In this document: one piece after another, positions 1-7,848 of the stretch
How positions within the stretch are numbered: position 1 is the first letter of the stretch
How the letters are laid out: each line of letters starts with the position of its first letter
NCBI RefSeq assembly: GCF_016107625.1
Contig: NZ_JABASV010000005.1
Location: forward strand, 1-64,000
Direction: 5' to 3'
Source: Vreelandella alkaliphila
GTDB lineage: Bacteria; Pseudomonadota; Gammaproteobacteria; Pseudomonadales; Halomonadaceae
Length of the DNA stretch: 64,000 nucleotides
Notes under the pieces: generated by a model
What the model was told of the DNA's origin: nothing
Databases searched by the model: none
The model's input: only the letters and a program-made list of their open reading frames with translations
Position numbers and translations under genes: made by a program

Positions 1-263
1 GCTGCTGCGGTATGTCCGGCACCTACGGCCATGAAACCCGTAATGTCGCAACCTCCAAAACCATTTATGCCCAATCCTGGCAGCCCCAGGTGGAAGCCGA
101 GCAAAACACAGGCAAGCTGCTAGCCACCGGCTACTCCTGCCGCAGCCAGGTGAAACGCTATTCTGGGCAAACTTTGCTACACCCGCTTCAGGCGCTATTG
201 GCGCAATTGAGGTCGGTATCTCATCCTTATCCCAACAATATGCAAGAGAGAGCAACGAAATGA
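1..263 (+). CDS. FAD-linked oxidase / Fe-S protein, C-terminal end (D-2-hydroxyglutarate dehydrogenase-like), partial
   Basis: Only the last 87 residues are in the window; the reading frame is open from the first bases, so the start lies upstream. The visible part holds the Cys-Cys-Gly-Met element and a conserved tail (GYSCRSQVKR, then HPLQALL) typical of the C-terminal CCG/Fe-S domain of YdiJ-type FAD-linked oxidases, which are roughly 1000 residues long. Members of this family oxidise D-2-hydroxyglutarate to 2-oxoglutarate. The stop codon overlaps the next start by four bases (ATGA), so the two genes are probably translationally coupled. The next gene, hglS, makes D-2-hydroxyglutarate, which supports the assignment: product of one enzyme, substrate of the other. 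The catalytic FAD domain is not visible, so the substrate is inferred from family and context. Confidence 0.75.
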   Translation, partial: CCGMSGTYGHETRNVATSKTIYAQSWQPQVEAEQNTGKLLATGYSCRSQVKRYSGQTLLHPLQALLAQLRSVSHPYPNNMQERATK

Positions 264-1621
264 CTCAACCGAGCCTTCTTTCAACCAATGAAGTGCGTGA
301 CCGTTTCTCTAAGGCAATGTCGGCCATGTATCAAGCCGAAGTGCCGCAGTACGGAACGCTGCTTGAACTTGTCGAGCGCGTTAACCAAGAAACACTTAGT
401 CAACAGCCCGAACTGCATCGCCGCCTGGAAGCGCAGGGTGAATTGGCCCGTTTGAGCGTAGAACGCCACGGGGCTATTCGCGTGGGAACCGCTACAGAGC
501 TTGCCATGCTGCGCCGCCTGTTTGCTGTGATGGGTATGTATCCGGTGGGCTATTACGACCTTTCAGAAGCGGGCGTACCGGTTCACTCAACCGCCTTCCG
601 GCCTATCGACGATGATGCGCTGGCGATGAACCCTTTCCGTGTTTTTACCTCGCTGCTGCGTTTAGAGCTTATTGAAAGCGAAGCGCTGCGCCAGCGTTCA
701 GAAGAGATTCTGGCAAAGCGCGATATCTTTACCCCAGGGGCGCGCGAGCTTATTGAGCGTCATGAAACCCAGGGTGGGTTAACCAGCGAAGAAGCCGACC
801 AGTTCGTCAAAGAAGCTCTGGAAACCTTCCGTTGGCACCAGGATGCGACGGTCGATCTGGAGACTTACCAGGCGCTACATGATGAGCACCGTTTGATTGC
901 CGATGTGGTGTGCTTCCGTGGGCCGCATATTAATCACCTGACGCCACGCACCCTGGATATCGACGAAGTACAGCGCCGCATGCCGGAGATGGGCATGAAT
1001 CCCAAAGCCGTCATTGAAGGGCCGCCGCGTCGTGAATGCCCCATTTTGCTGCGCCAAACCAGCTTTAAAGCGTTGGAAGAATCAATCCGCTTTGCCGGTG
1101 ACGCGCAAGGTACTCACACCGCTCGCTTTGGTGAAATTGAGCAGCGTGGAGTGGCGCTAACACCGAAAGGCCGTGCGCTTTATGACCAGTTGCTTACTGA
1201 AGGCCGTAAGCAAACCGCAGGGTTGGATAACGACGCACATCAAACGGTTATGCAAAACGTCTTTGCCAAGCTCCCTGATAACGACGAAGCCATGCGCCGT
1301 GAGGGGTTAGCGTATTTTCACTATCACCTGACCGAGAAAGGTCAGGCCGCCAAAGACGTTGGCAATGCCGATATTGAGGCGTTAATCGCCCAGGGGCTGG
1401 TGGAAGCACAGCCGATTACCTATGAAGACTTTCTACCAGTGAGTGCGGCGGGTATTTTCCAGTCGAACCTGGGTGGTGCAGAGAGCGAAGCCTATGCTGG
1501 GAATGCCAATCGCGATGCCTTTGAAGAGGCATTGGGTACCCAGGTGACGGATGAGCTATCGCTCTATGCAGAGCGCGAAAATGCCTCTAAAGCGAAGGTG
1601 CTGGCAAGTTTAAAAAGCTAA
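260..1621 (+). CDS. hglS: 2-oxoadipate dioxygenase/decarboxylase HglS (DUF1338)
   Basis: 453 residues, the usual length of the DUF1338/YdcJ family. HglS is an Fe(II)-dependent enzyme that converts 2-oxoadipate to D-2-hydroxyglutarate with loss of CO2, a late step of lysine catabolism in Pseudomonas putida. The residues I recall as metal ligands and substrate Arg in the P. putida enzyme are in the same positions here: His70 and Arg74 (in RHGAIRVGT), His226 (GPHINH) and Glu294 (GEIEQ). The start overlaps the stop of the upstream FAD/Fe-S oxidase, so the pair forms an operon that turns 2-oxoadipate into 2-oxoglutarate. It converges on the amaA-nhaC-amaB operon, which supplies 2-aminoadipate. No signal peptide, so it is cytoplasmic. 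Confidence 0.92.
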   Translation: MTQPSLLSTNEVRDRFSKAMSAMYQAEVPQYGTLLELVERVNQETLSQQPELHRRLEAQGELARLSVERHGAIRVGTATELAMLRRLFAVMGMYPVGYYDLSEAGVPVHSTAFRPIDDDALAMNPFRVFTSLLRLELIESEALRQRSEEILAKRDIFTPGARELIERHETQGGLTSEEADQFVKEALETFRWHQDATVDLETYQALHDEHRLIADVVCFRGPHINHLTPRTLDIDEVQRRMPEMGMNPKAVIEGPPRRECPILLRQTSFKALEESIRFAGDAQGTHTARFGEIEQRGVALTPKGRALYDQLLTEGRKQTAGLDNDAHQTVMQNVFAKLPDNDEAMRREGLAYFHYHLTEKGQAAKDVGNADIEALIAQGLVEAQPITYEDFLPVSAAGIFQSNLGGAESEAYAGNANRDAFEEALGTQVTDELSLYAERENASKAKVLASLKS

Positions 1622-1637
1622 TCTTTCGTTTATAAAG

Positions 1638-1666
1638 AACGGCAGCACAGGAATGTGCTGCCGTTT
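1638..1666 (+). terminator. Rho-independent terminator after hglS
   Basis: An 11-bp perfect stem, AACGGCAGCAC paired with GTGCTGCCGTT, with a 6-base loop and a short T-rich tail (TTTTGTT). It lies 16 bases after the hglS stop and just before the end of the convergent amaA gene, and may serve both strands. Confidence 0.85.
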
Positions 1667-1684
1667 TGTTACGTAGTAATGCCC

Positions 1685-2977
1685 CTAGATCAGCACCCGT
1701 AGACACTGACCCGCATGATATAGCGAGAAACCGCCTTCATAGGCACAGCTCCACAGAGGGCGGGCTTTGATGGGTTTGGGCTGTGATAGCGGAAGCGGCA
1801 GCAGGCTGTCATCATCGTTTGCAATGTAATGGGCAAAACCTTGGCCGACCACCGTGCCGGTAGTAATGCCGCGTCCGTTATAGCCAGTAGCTGACAATAT
1901 CCCAGGAGCCGGTTCAAAAATACGCAAGGTGTGGTCCGGTGTGAACGCGACCTTGCCGGTCCAGGTATATTCCCAGCGAACGTTGCCGAGCCCAGGGAAG
2001 TAATGATCTTTTATGGTATCGGCCCAGCGGGTTAAGTAAGCCAGCGGTTTGCCTTCACCTTTCCCTAGGCTGCCCAACAGCAAGCGGCCTGCCTTATCTC
2101 GCCGAATACTGCTAAGTACCGTCCGAGTGTCCCAAGCGCCTTGCTTCTCTGGCAGTATCGCATCGGCGGCTTCGCCCGTCAGGGGTTCTGACGCCAGTTG
2201 ATAATAGTGGCCGGTAAAGAAGTGTTGTCGAACTTGATTCCAGTCGTCTTCGGTATACGCATTGGTCGCCATGACGACTTTGCTCGCGGTCACGCTGCCA
2301 TCTTGAGTTAATACCCGCCAGCGGTCTTCCTGTCGCTTGATGCCTGTTACGGGACTTTGGCAGTAGAGAGTGGCCCCAAGATCCGCTGACGCACGTGCGA
2401 GGCCTCGCGTATAGGCGCAGGGGTTGATAGTGCCCGCGCGCTTATCAAGCAGCGCGGTATGTATCTGAGAGGTTCCCGTCATCCGCTCGCATGCCTCTCC
2501 TTCGATTAACGTCACCGGCGCCCCACGGTTTTGTAACTGGTCCCGGCGGCGTGCGAGCTCTTGGCAGCCTTTGGTGTTATGGCCAAGGTGCAGGGTGCCT
2601 GTACGCGTTGCATCGCACTCAATGGCATAGCGCTCAATAATGTCGAATACTTTTGCTGGGGCGCCGCCCAGAATAGTATTAACGCGTTCGCCTTTTTCTT
2701 CACCTAGCGCGGCCACGATGTCATCGGGTGGAATCCAAAGTCCGGCATTAACCAGGCCAACGTTGCGGCCTGAACCACCCGTGGGGATATCTCCCGCCTC
2801 CAGCAAAATTACCTTGATGCCTTTTTCGGCCAAATGTAACGCGGTGGACAGACCCGTAATACCGCCACCAACAACACAGACCTCGGCCTCTTCCTGGTTC
2901 GCTAACGCAGGATAGTGTACTGGGGCTTCCGCGCTCGTTTGCAGCCAAAGGCAGCGCTCGGAGAGGGTCGTTTGCAT
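1685..2977 (-). CDS. amaA: FAD-dependent L-pipecolate oxidase (AmaA-like)
   Basis: 430 residues of the DadA/GlyOx amino-acid oxidase family. An N-terminal Rossmann fingerprint is visible (VVGGGITG, residues about 36-43), followed by a Glu that would bind the FAD ribose (LLEAGD). A C-terminal FAD-binding segment ends in GYNGRGITTG. The AmaA enzyme of Pseudomonas putida oxidises L-pipecolate to piperideine-6-carboxylate. I chose the start at 2977 because it has an AGGAGG site nine bases upstream; the frame stays open for 44 further codons, but these encode a low-complexity stretch absent from the family. Next to amaB, hglS and a LysR regulator, as in P. putida, which is the main argument for pipecolate rather than another amino acid. 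Last gene of the operon amaB-nhaC-amaA. Confidence 0.82.
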   Translation of the reverse strand: MQTTLSERCLWLQTSAEAPVHYPALANQEEAEVCVVGGGITGLSTALHLAEKGIKVILLEAGDIPTGGSGRNVGLVNAGLWIPPDDIVAALGEEKGERVNTILGGAPAKVFDIIERYAIECDATRTGTLHLGHNTKGCQELARRRDQLQNRGAPVTLIEGEACERMTGTSQIHTALLDKRAGTINPCAYTRGLARASADLGATLYCQSPVTGIKRQEDRWRVLTQDGSVTASKVVMATNAYTEDDWNQVRQHFFTGHYYQLASEPLTGEAADAILPEKQGAWDTRTVLSSIRRDKAGRLLLGSLGKGEGKPLAYLTRWADTIKDHYFPGLGNVRWEYTWTGKVAFTPDHTLRIFEPAPGILSATGYNGRGITTGTVVGQGFAHYIANDDDSLLPLPLSQPKPIKARPLWSCAYEGGFSLYHAGQCLRVLI

Positions 2978-3032
2978 CTTATAGTACCTCCTGAAAAGAA
3001 GCGCAGGTCGGCCATAGGCCGACCCTGTATGG

Positions 3033-4490
3033 CTATGAAGTAGGTTGGGAGGAGTAGTTGTTTTGAGGTGTATGGGGCGAGTTTTCAGCCGCGATCTCGG
3101 GGGATTCACGAGGAATAAAGCGGCCAGTTAGCGCCCACAGCAGGCCGAATAAAGGGGATAGCCAGCAAGCAAATGCAAAGGGCGCATATGCTAACGTGGG
3201 TACGCCAATCGTCGAGGACACAAATCCACCGCCCATGTTCCAGGGAATCAACGGCGAGGAGAGCGTGCCATTGTCTTCAATGGTGCGTGACAACGTCGAG
3301 GTCTTATAGCCCATGGCTTGATACTGGCCTTTCAGCAAGCGACCGGGCAGCACCAGCGTTGTATAAACATCGCCAATAATAGTGCTTACCGCCAGCGTTG
3401 TGCCGGAGCTTGTTGCCACTAAGCTGAAGCGACCTTTAATGAGCCGCATGAGCTGCTTAATAATCGCGTCAACGGTGCCATAGGCTTCTAACATGCCAGC
3501 AAAACCCAGCGCGAAGAACGTTAGCGTTACCACCCAGGTCATGGAGAGCACACCGCCACTGCTGAGTAGAGCATCAATCGCCGGATTGCCAGTATCGCTG
3601 CTAAAGCCATTTTGCATGGCATCAAACACGGCATGAACGGTTTCGCCCTGAACGCCGATAGCCACTAAGCCGCCTATCGCAGCGCCGGTGAAAATAGTCG
3701 GGAAAGGTGGGAATTTGGCAAGCGCTAAACCGATCACAACAAAAGGCGGAATCAGCGTTACCCAGGAGAGCGTAAAGGTGTCATCAAGAGCCTGACGAAA
3801 CGTTGCAATATCGGTACTTCGTTCAAGCTGGCCGCCATAGCTAGTGCCGAGCCATAAATAAAGCACCAGCGCGACAATCATAGCAGGCACCGTGGTGGCC
3901 ATCATGCTGCGTATATGGCTCCATAAATCGGTTTCACATACGGCAGGGGTTAGGTTGGTAGTCTCTGATAAGGGCGACATTTTATCGCCAAAGAACGCAC
4001 CGGATACCAGCGCCCCGCCCGTTAGATACATGGGAATGCCCAGCCCTTCGCCGATGCCCATTAGGGCAAGCCCGAGCGTTCCTACTGTGCCCCAGGACGT
4101 GCCTGTGGCAAGAGATACCAACGCACTAATGACGCAGGTCGCGACAAGGAAGTAAGAGGGTGAAACCAGCTGAAAACCGTAATACATCAGCGTGGGAACG
4201 GTGCCGGAAAGAATCCAGGTGCCAATCACCATACCGACCGCTAATAGAATAAAAATAGCGGGCATCCCCAGCTTAACCACCTCAAGCATTGATGCTTCCA
4301 TTTTTTGCCAGGGTACGCCACGGATGCGTCCGCACAGGGCACAAATCATTATCCCGAAGGCTAAAGGAATATGCGGGGTAAAGTCAGAGAAGATAAAAAA
4401 TTGCAGAATTAGAATGGCGGTAGTGGCCAGCAGCGGTAATAGCGCCATCGCGAGGCCTGGCGTCGGGCCGATTTGGACATCGTCACGCAT
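3033..4490 (-). CDS. NhaC-family Na+/H+ antiporter-like transporter
   Basis: 485 residues, almost entirely hydrophobic with about 11-12 membrane segments. The NhaC family contains Na+/H+ antiporters and malate/lactate exchangers of the ion transporter superfamily. Family hallmarks are visible: the TGTSWGTVGTLG segment around residue 150, the GDKMSPLSETTN segment around residue 190, and a Gly-rich SPLIPWNMGG segment near residue 410. It sits between amaB and amaA on the same strand (68 bases and 55 bases away), so it is probably co-transcribed with pipecolate catabolism. Its position suggests import of lysine, pipecolate or a related compound, but nothing in the sequence fixes the substrate. 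The start has an AAGGTGA site just upstream. Confidence 0.8.
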   Translation of the reverse strand: MRDDVQIGPTPGLAMALLPLLATTAILILQFFIFSDFTPHIPLAFGIMICALCGRIRGVPWQKMEASMLEVVKLGMPAIFILLAVGMVIGTWILSGTVPTLMYYGFQLVSPSYFLVATCVISALVSLATGTSWGTVGTLGLALMGIGEGLGIPMYLTGGALVSGAFFGDKMSPLSETTNLTPAVCETDLWSHIRSMMATTVPAMIVALVLYLWLGTSYGGQLERSTDIATFRQALDDTFTLSWVTLIPPFVVIGLALAKFPPFPTIFTGAAIGGLVAIGVQGETVHAVFDAMQNGFSSDTGNPAIDALLSSGGVLSMTWVVTLTFFALGFAGMLEAYGTVDAIIKQLMRLIKGRFSLVATSSGTTLAVSTIIGDVYTTLVLPGRLLKGQYQAMGYKTSTLSRTIEDNGTLSSPLIPWNMGGGFVSSTIGVPTLAYAPFAFACWLSPLFGLLWALTGRFIPRESPEIAAENSPHTPQNNYSSQPTS

Positions 4491-4518
4491 ACATCACCTT
4501 CATTTTTTATGTTTTTAG

Positions 4519-4545
4519 TAAGGGCCCTGCAGGGAAGGGCCCTTA
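4519..4545 (-). other. Hairpin between amaB and the NhaC gene
   Basis: Perfect inverted repeat TAAGGGCCC / GGGCCCTTA with a 9-base loop, in the 68-base gap after amaB. Read on the minus strand there is no proper T-run after the stem, so it is more likely an mRNA processing or attenuation structure than a full terminator. Confidence 0.4.
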
Positions 4546-4558
4546 TAGAGGGGAAGGG

Positions 4559-6052
4559 TTAGTCGAACTTAATGCCTTGGGCCAGTGGGAGTTCACGAGA
4601 GTAGTTCACGGTGTTAGTTTGGCGACGCATATAGCTCTTCCAAACGTCGGAGCCGGACTCGCGACCGCCGCCGGTTTCCTTCTCGCCCCCAAACGCACCG
4701 CCAATTTCAGCACCGCTAGGGCCGATGTTGACGTTGGCGATGCCGCAGTCACTACCAACCGCAGAGATGAAGGTTTCGGCTTCGCGAACATCGGTGGTGA
4801 AAATACACGATGACAGGCCCTGGGGGACGTCATTATTGGTAGCAATAGCCTCATCCAGCTCTTTGTAGGTGAGAACATAAAGAATGGGCGCAAAAGTTTC
4901 GTGCTTGACCAGATCGTTTTGCTCGGTCACTTCAACAATGGCAGGCTCGACGTAGTAGCCTTCGTTGCTGTTGGCGATCTCTACACGGTTGCCACCGAAC
5001 ACCTTCGCACCTTGTTCACGCGCTTTAGCCAGCACGCTTTGCATCGCATCAAAGGCTTGATGGTCAATTAGCGGACCAACCAAGTTACCTTCAAGCGGGT
5101 TGCCGATAGACACCGCGCTATAGGACTTCTTAAGACGCGCTAAGATTTCGTCTTTAATGGATTCATGAACGACTAAGCGGCGCAGTGTCGTGCAGCGTTG
5201 CCCAGCCGTACCTACCGCAGAGAAGAGAATGGCGCGAGTCGCCATATCAAGATCTGCGCTCGGCGCTAAGATCATGGCGTTGTTGCCACCCAGTTCAAGA
5301 ATGCTGCGACCGAAGCGCGCTGCCACTTGTGGGCCAACTTCGCGACCCATGCGGGTGCTGCCGGTAGCGCTGATCAGCGCAACGCGAGCGTCATTGACCA
5401 ACTGCTCGCCAGCGGCACGCTCACCAACTATCACCTGGCTCAGGTGCTTGGGTGCCTCATCGCCGAACTCTTCAATGGCGCGCTCTAACAGTGCTTGGCA
5501 TGCCAGCGCTGTTAACGGTGTTTTTTCTGAAGGTTTCCACAGCAAGCTATTGCCGCATACCAGCGCTAAGGCTGAATTCCATGCCCAAGGGGCAACGGGA
5601 AAGTTAAATGCCGTAATTAGGCCAATCGGGCCTAACGGGTGCCAGCTTTCACGCATGTGGTGACCAGGGCGCTCGGAAGCGATGGTCAGTCCAAAAAGCT
5701 GGCGAGATTGACCAACGGCAAGGTCGCAAATGTCGATCATTTCCTGAACTTCGCCAAGCCCTTCCTGGAGAATCTTGCCACACTCCCAGGTGACCAGCTC
5801 GCCTAGTGATTCCTTGTGCTGGCGCAGTTGATCCCCAAACAGGCGCACCAATTCACCACGACGGGGGGCAGGCACGCTTTTCCAGGCTTGAAAGGCTTTT
5901 TCTGAGTTCGCAATAGCAGTTTCAATATCGCTGCTAGAAGCCGTTGTAAGACGACCAATTTCGCTACCATCAATCGGCGTGGTAACAATCAGGTAGCCGC
6001 CTTGATACTGTTCTTTTGCGACGCCCATTTTTTCCATCAGGGAATGAATCAT
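4559..6052 (-). CDS. amaB: Piperideine-6-carboxylate / 2-aminoadipate-semialdehyde dehydrogenase (ALDH7 family)
   Basis: 497 residues, typical of the ALDH7/antiquitin family. It would oxidise piperideine-6-carboxylate (in equilibrium with 2-aminoadipate 6-semialdehyde) to 2-aminoadipate with NAD(P)+. The active-site Cys is at residue 287 in GQRCTTLRR, the general-base Glu at 253 in LELGGNN, and the cofactor loop GSTRMG at 231-236. First gene of the minus-strand operon amaB-nhaC-amaA and divergent from a LysR gene. The arrangement with amaA and hglS matches the Pseudomonas putida amaAB region, so I prefer this over a generic aldehyde dehydrogenase. Confidence 0.88.
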   Translation of the reverse strand: MIHSLMEKMGVAKEQYQGGYLIVTTPIDGSEIGRLTTASSSDIETAIANSEKAFQAWKSVPAPRRGELVRLFGDQLRQHKESLGELVTWECGKILQEGLGEVQEMIDICDLAVGQSRQLFGLTIASERPGHHMRESWHPLGPIGLITAFNFPVAPWAWNSALALVCGNSLLWKPSEKTPLTALACQALLERAIEEFGDEAPKHLSQVIVGERAAGEQLVNDARVALISATGSTRMGREVGPQVAARFGRSILELGGNNAMILAPSADLDMATRAILFSAVGTAGQRCTTLRRLVVHESIKDEILARLKKSYSAVSIGNPLEGNLVGPLIDHQAFDAMQSVLAKAREQGAKVFGGNRVEIANSNEGYYVEPAIVEVTEQNDLVKHETFAPILYVLTYKELDEAIATNNDVPQGLSSCIFTTDVREAETFISAVGSDCGIANVNIGPSGAEIGGAFGGEKETGGGRESGSDVWKSYMRRQTNTVNYSRELPLAQGIKFD

Positions 6053-6128
6053 TGCTTCACCAAATATTAAGTTGTGAGTAAATTGGTTACAGAGCCAGTA
6101 TTGCCAAGCTTGCGGTAGCTCATCAAAC

Positions 6129-6147
6129 GATGTTTGTGAAAAACATC
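6129..6147. promoter_or_regulatory. Palindrome in the amaB/LysR divergent promoter region
   Basis: Inverted repeat GATGTTT-gtgaa-AAACATC, 7-bp perfect arms and a 5-base spacer, in the 124-base gap between two divergent genes. LysR-type regulators usually bind such interrupted palindromes in the shared intergenic region, so this is the likely operator of the neighbouring LysR protein. No binding data. Confidence 0.5.
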
Positions 6148-6176
6148 ATTCCTTAATTTCACCAAGTGGGATTGCC

Positions 6177-7064
6177 ATGCGTCGTCGAAACTTACCTTCT
6201 TTGACCAGCTTGAATTGCTTTGAGGCAGCGGCGAGGCACCTCAGTTTTACGCGGGCCGCGGATGAGCTGAGCCTGACGCAAAGTGCGGTGAGCAAGCAGG
6301 TGTCACAATTGGAAGTAACGCTGCAACATCCGTTATTCAGGCGGGTGAGAAAGCGCCTGCACCTGACGCCAGAGGGGGCGGTCTATCTTGGCGAAGCGCG
6401 TAAAATACTAGCCCAAGTCGAAATGTCTACGCGTTATATGCAGTCTTATGGCGTAGAGGCAGATGTACTGAATATCGCCACGTTACCCACCTTTGGGGCG
6501 CGTTGGCTTATCCCCAGACTCAACGGGTTCCGCTTTAAACATCCCAATATTAATCTCAATATTTCTAACCGTACCGAACCGTTTGATATGCAAAAAGAGC
6601 GCATAGAGGCGGCGTTCTTTTTTGGCCATGGTGTATGGCCGCGGGCTGAGTGTATAAAGTTGCTGGATGAAGAGGTGGTGCCTGTCTGCGCGCCTTCCGC
6701 CATGGAGCAGACAACCGTTCGCGACCCATTAGACTTAACAGACATGGTGTTGTTACAGGTTTCTACTCGGCCCGAGGGGTGGCATGACTGGTTTGAAGCA
6801 CAAGATCTATATACGGAGCACAGCTACCATGGGCCAAGATTCGATACGTTCTATATGGCGTTAAGATCTGCCCGCGCGGGCTGTGGCGTCGCCCTAGTGC
6901 CAAAATTCCTTGCTCAGGAAGAGCTTGATGAGGGGAAGTTAATCATTCCTTGGCAGTTCTCGCTTAAAAGCCAGGATGCTTACTACATGGCCTACCCAGA
7001 GCATATGGTCGACGTTTATAAGCTGCGCGTTTTTATTGAGTGGATACGAGCTCGTTTGGATTAG
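6177..7064 (+). CDS. LysR-type transcriptional regulator (GcvA-like), probable regulator of the ama operon
   Basis: 295 residues, normal LysR length. N-terminal winged helix-turn-helix (residues about 9-65) with the typical core AARHLSFTRAADELSLTQSA followed by VSKQVSQLE. The C-terminal effector domain (about 90-290) contains GARWLIPRL, as in the GcvA/AmpR branch. It is divergent from amaB with a shared 124-base control region that holds a clear palindrome. A LysR gene occupies the same relative position in the Pseudomonas putida amaAB region, so it probably senses a lysine-pathway intermediate; this is inference from context. Its stop codon lies inside a heptamer tandem repeat. Confidence 0.88.
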   Translation: MRRRNLPSLTSLNCFEAAARHLSFTRAADELSLTQSAVSKQVSQLEVTLQHPLFRRVRKRLHLTPEGAVYLGEARKILAQVEMSTRYMQSYGVEADVLNIATLPTFGARWLIPRLNGFRFKHPNINLNISNRTEPFDMQKERIEAAFFFGHGVWPRAECIKLLDEEVVPVCAPSAMEQTTVRDPLDLTDMVLLQVSTRPEGWHDWFEAQDLYTEHSYHGPRFDTFYMALRSARAGCGVALVPKFLAQEELDEGKLIIPWQFSLKSQDAYYMAYPEHMVDVYKLRVFIEWIRARLD

Positions 7065-7098
7065 TTGTTAGTTGTTAGTTGTTAGTTGTTAGTTGTTA
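7061..7098. repeat. Tandem heptamer repeat (TTAGTTG, about 5.4 copies)
   Basis: Five perfect copies of TTAGTTG plus a partial one. The array begins at the stop codon of the LysR gene (TAG at 7062-7064) and runs through the end of a decayed EAL gene on the other strand. Perfect short tandem copies of this kind change length by replication slippage. Confidence 0.95.
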
Positions 7099-7560
7099 GG
7101 GCGACGGGTAAATAGTCGGGCAGGCGCTTTAGTTCTTCTAAGGGCATGGGGCGTGCGAATAGGTACCCTTGGAGTAGGTCACAGTGGCGGCGAGTGAGGT
7201 CTTCTTGCTGTTGCTGGGTAGGTTATTGAAAGGAGTGCGCAATAAACGGGTTAAAATGTGCCCCTATTAAATGAGATGCTGGGTATCCTGTGATACTTTC
7301 AAGTGCTTTATTGCAGCGTTGAAAGTGTCCGTTAAGGTCAAATTCATAAACGCCACCAGGGTGATTCACAAACAGGGAGCGGTGCCACTCAGAAAGTGTG
7401 CGCCGGATCGAAGCGCATAATGTAAACCAGCGCGTCAGGCAGCATCAATTTTGCCTATTCAATTAGCGCGACCAGCGTTGTGGTGAGTGGCGCTCCGGCG
7501 GCGGTCAGCTCGTGGATTTCCTGCTGGGCCTTCTAGTAGCGGAAATTCATGGTGCATAAC
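7082..7560 (-). pseudogene. Decayed GAF/PAS-(GGDEF)-EAL protein
   Basis: Read on the minus strand, this gap holds recognisable fragments of a c-di-GMP signalling protein in different frames. From about 7480 to 7440 there is a GAF-like piece (LMLPDALVYIMRFDPAHT) ending in a stop. From about 7400 to 7226 there is a PAS segment in another frame (SLFVNHPGGVYEFDLNGHF, then CNKALESITGYPASHLIGA) ending in a stop. From about 7226 to 7082 there is the extreme C-terminus of an EAL domain (CDLLQGYLFARPMPLEELKR). The whole GGDEF domain and most of EAL are missing, so a large internal deletion plus frameshifts has destroyed the gene. It lies directly upstream of an intact member of the same family on the opposite strand. 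The upper boundary is approximate. Confidence 0.75.
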
Positions 7561-7848
7561 GCGCCCTTTTCATGCATGAGGCTCAAGGGCCGTATGACTG
7601 TATTTATGTTTAATTCTGACGCGTAGCTATTCAACTCGTACCATGTAACTAAACATAAGTGATAGCAACGTAAAATTGCTCCTCCTTTATGCTAATTCTC
7701 GCGATATCCGACTAAAGCTATTGCATTGCTTGCCGATACTAAAAGACGCCAAAAAAAATGTAAGGAAGTCTCCCATGCGTCATGAGTTCAGGCCGTCATT
7801 ATTTTGCCCCTTAGCAAACCTTCAGCTCTGTTTCATTGAGGAGTGTTA

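Noticed and set aside
5190..5663. 157-codon frame antisense to amaB
   Set aside because: Fully contained in a well-supported gene on the other strand; long antisense frames are expected by chance in such coding DNA.
7061..7098. TTAGTTG repeats as a possible CRISPR or attachment site
   Set aside because: Repeat unit of seven bases without spacers; a simple microsatellite, and no integrase or cas gene nearby.
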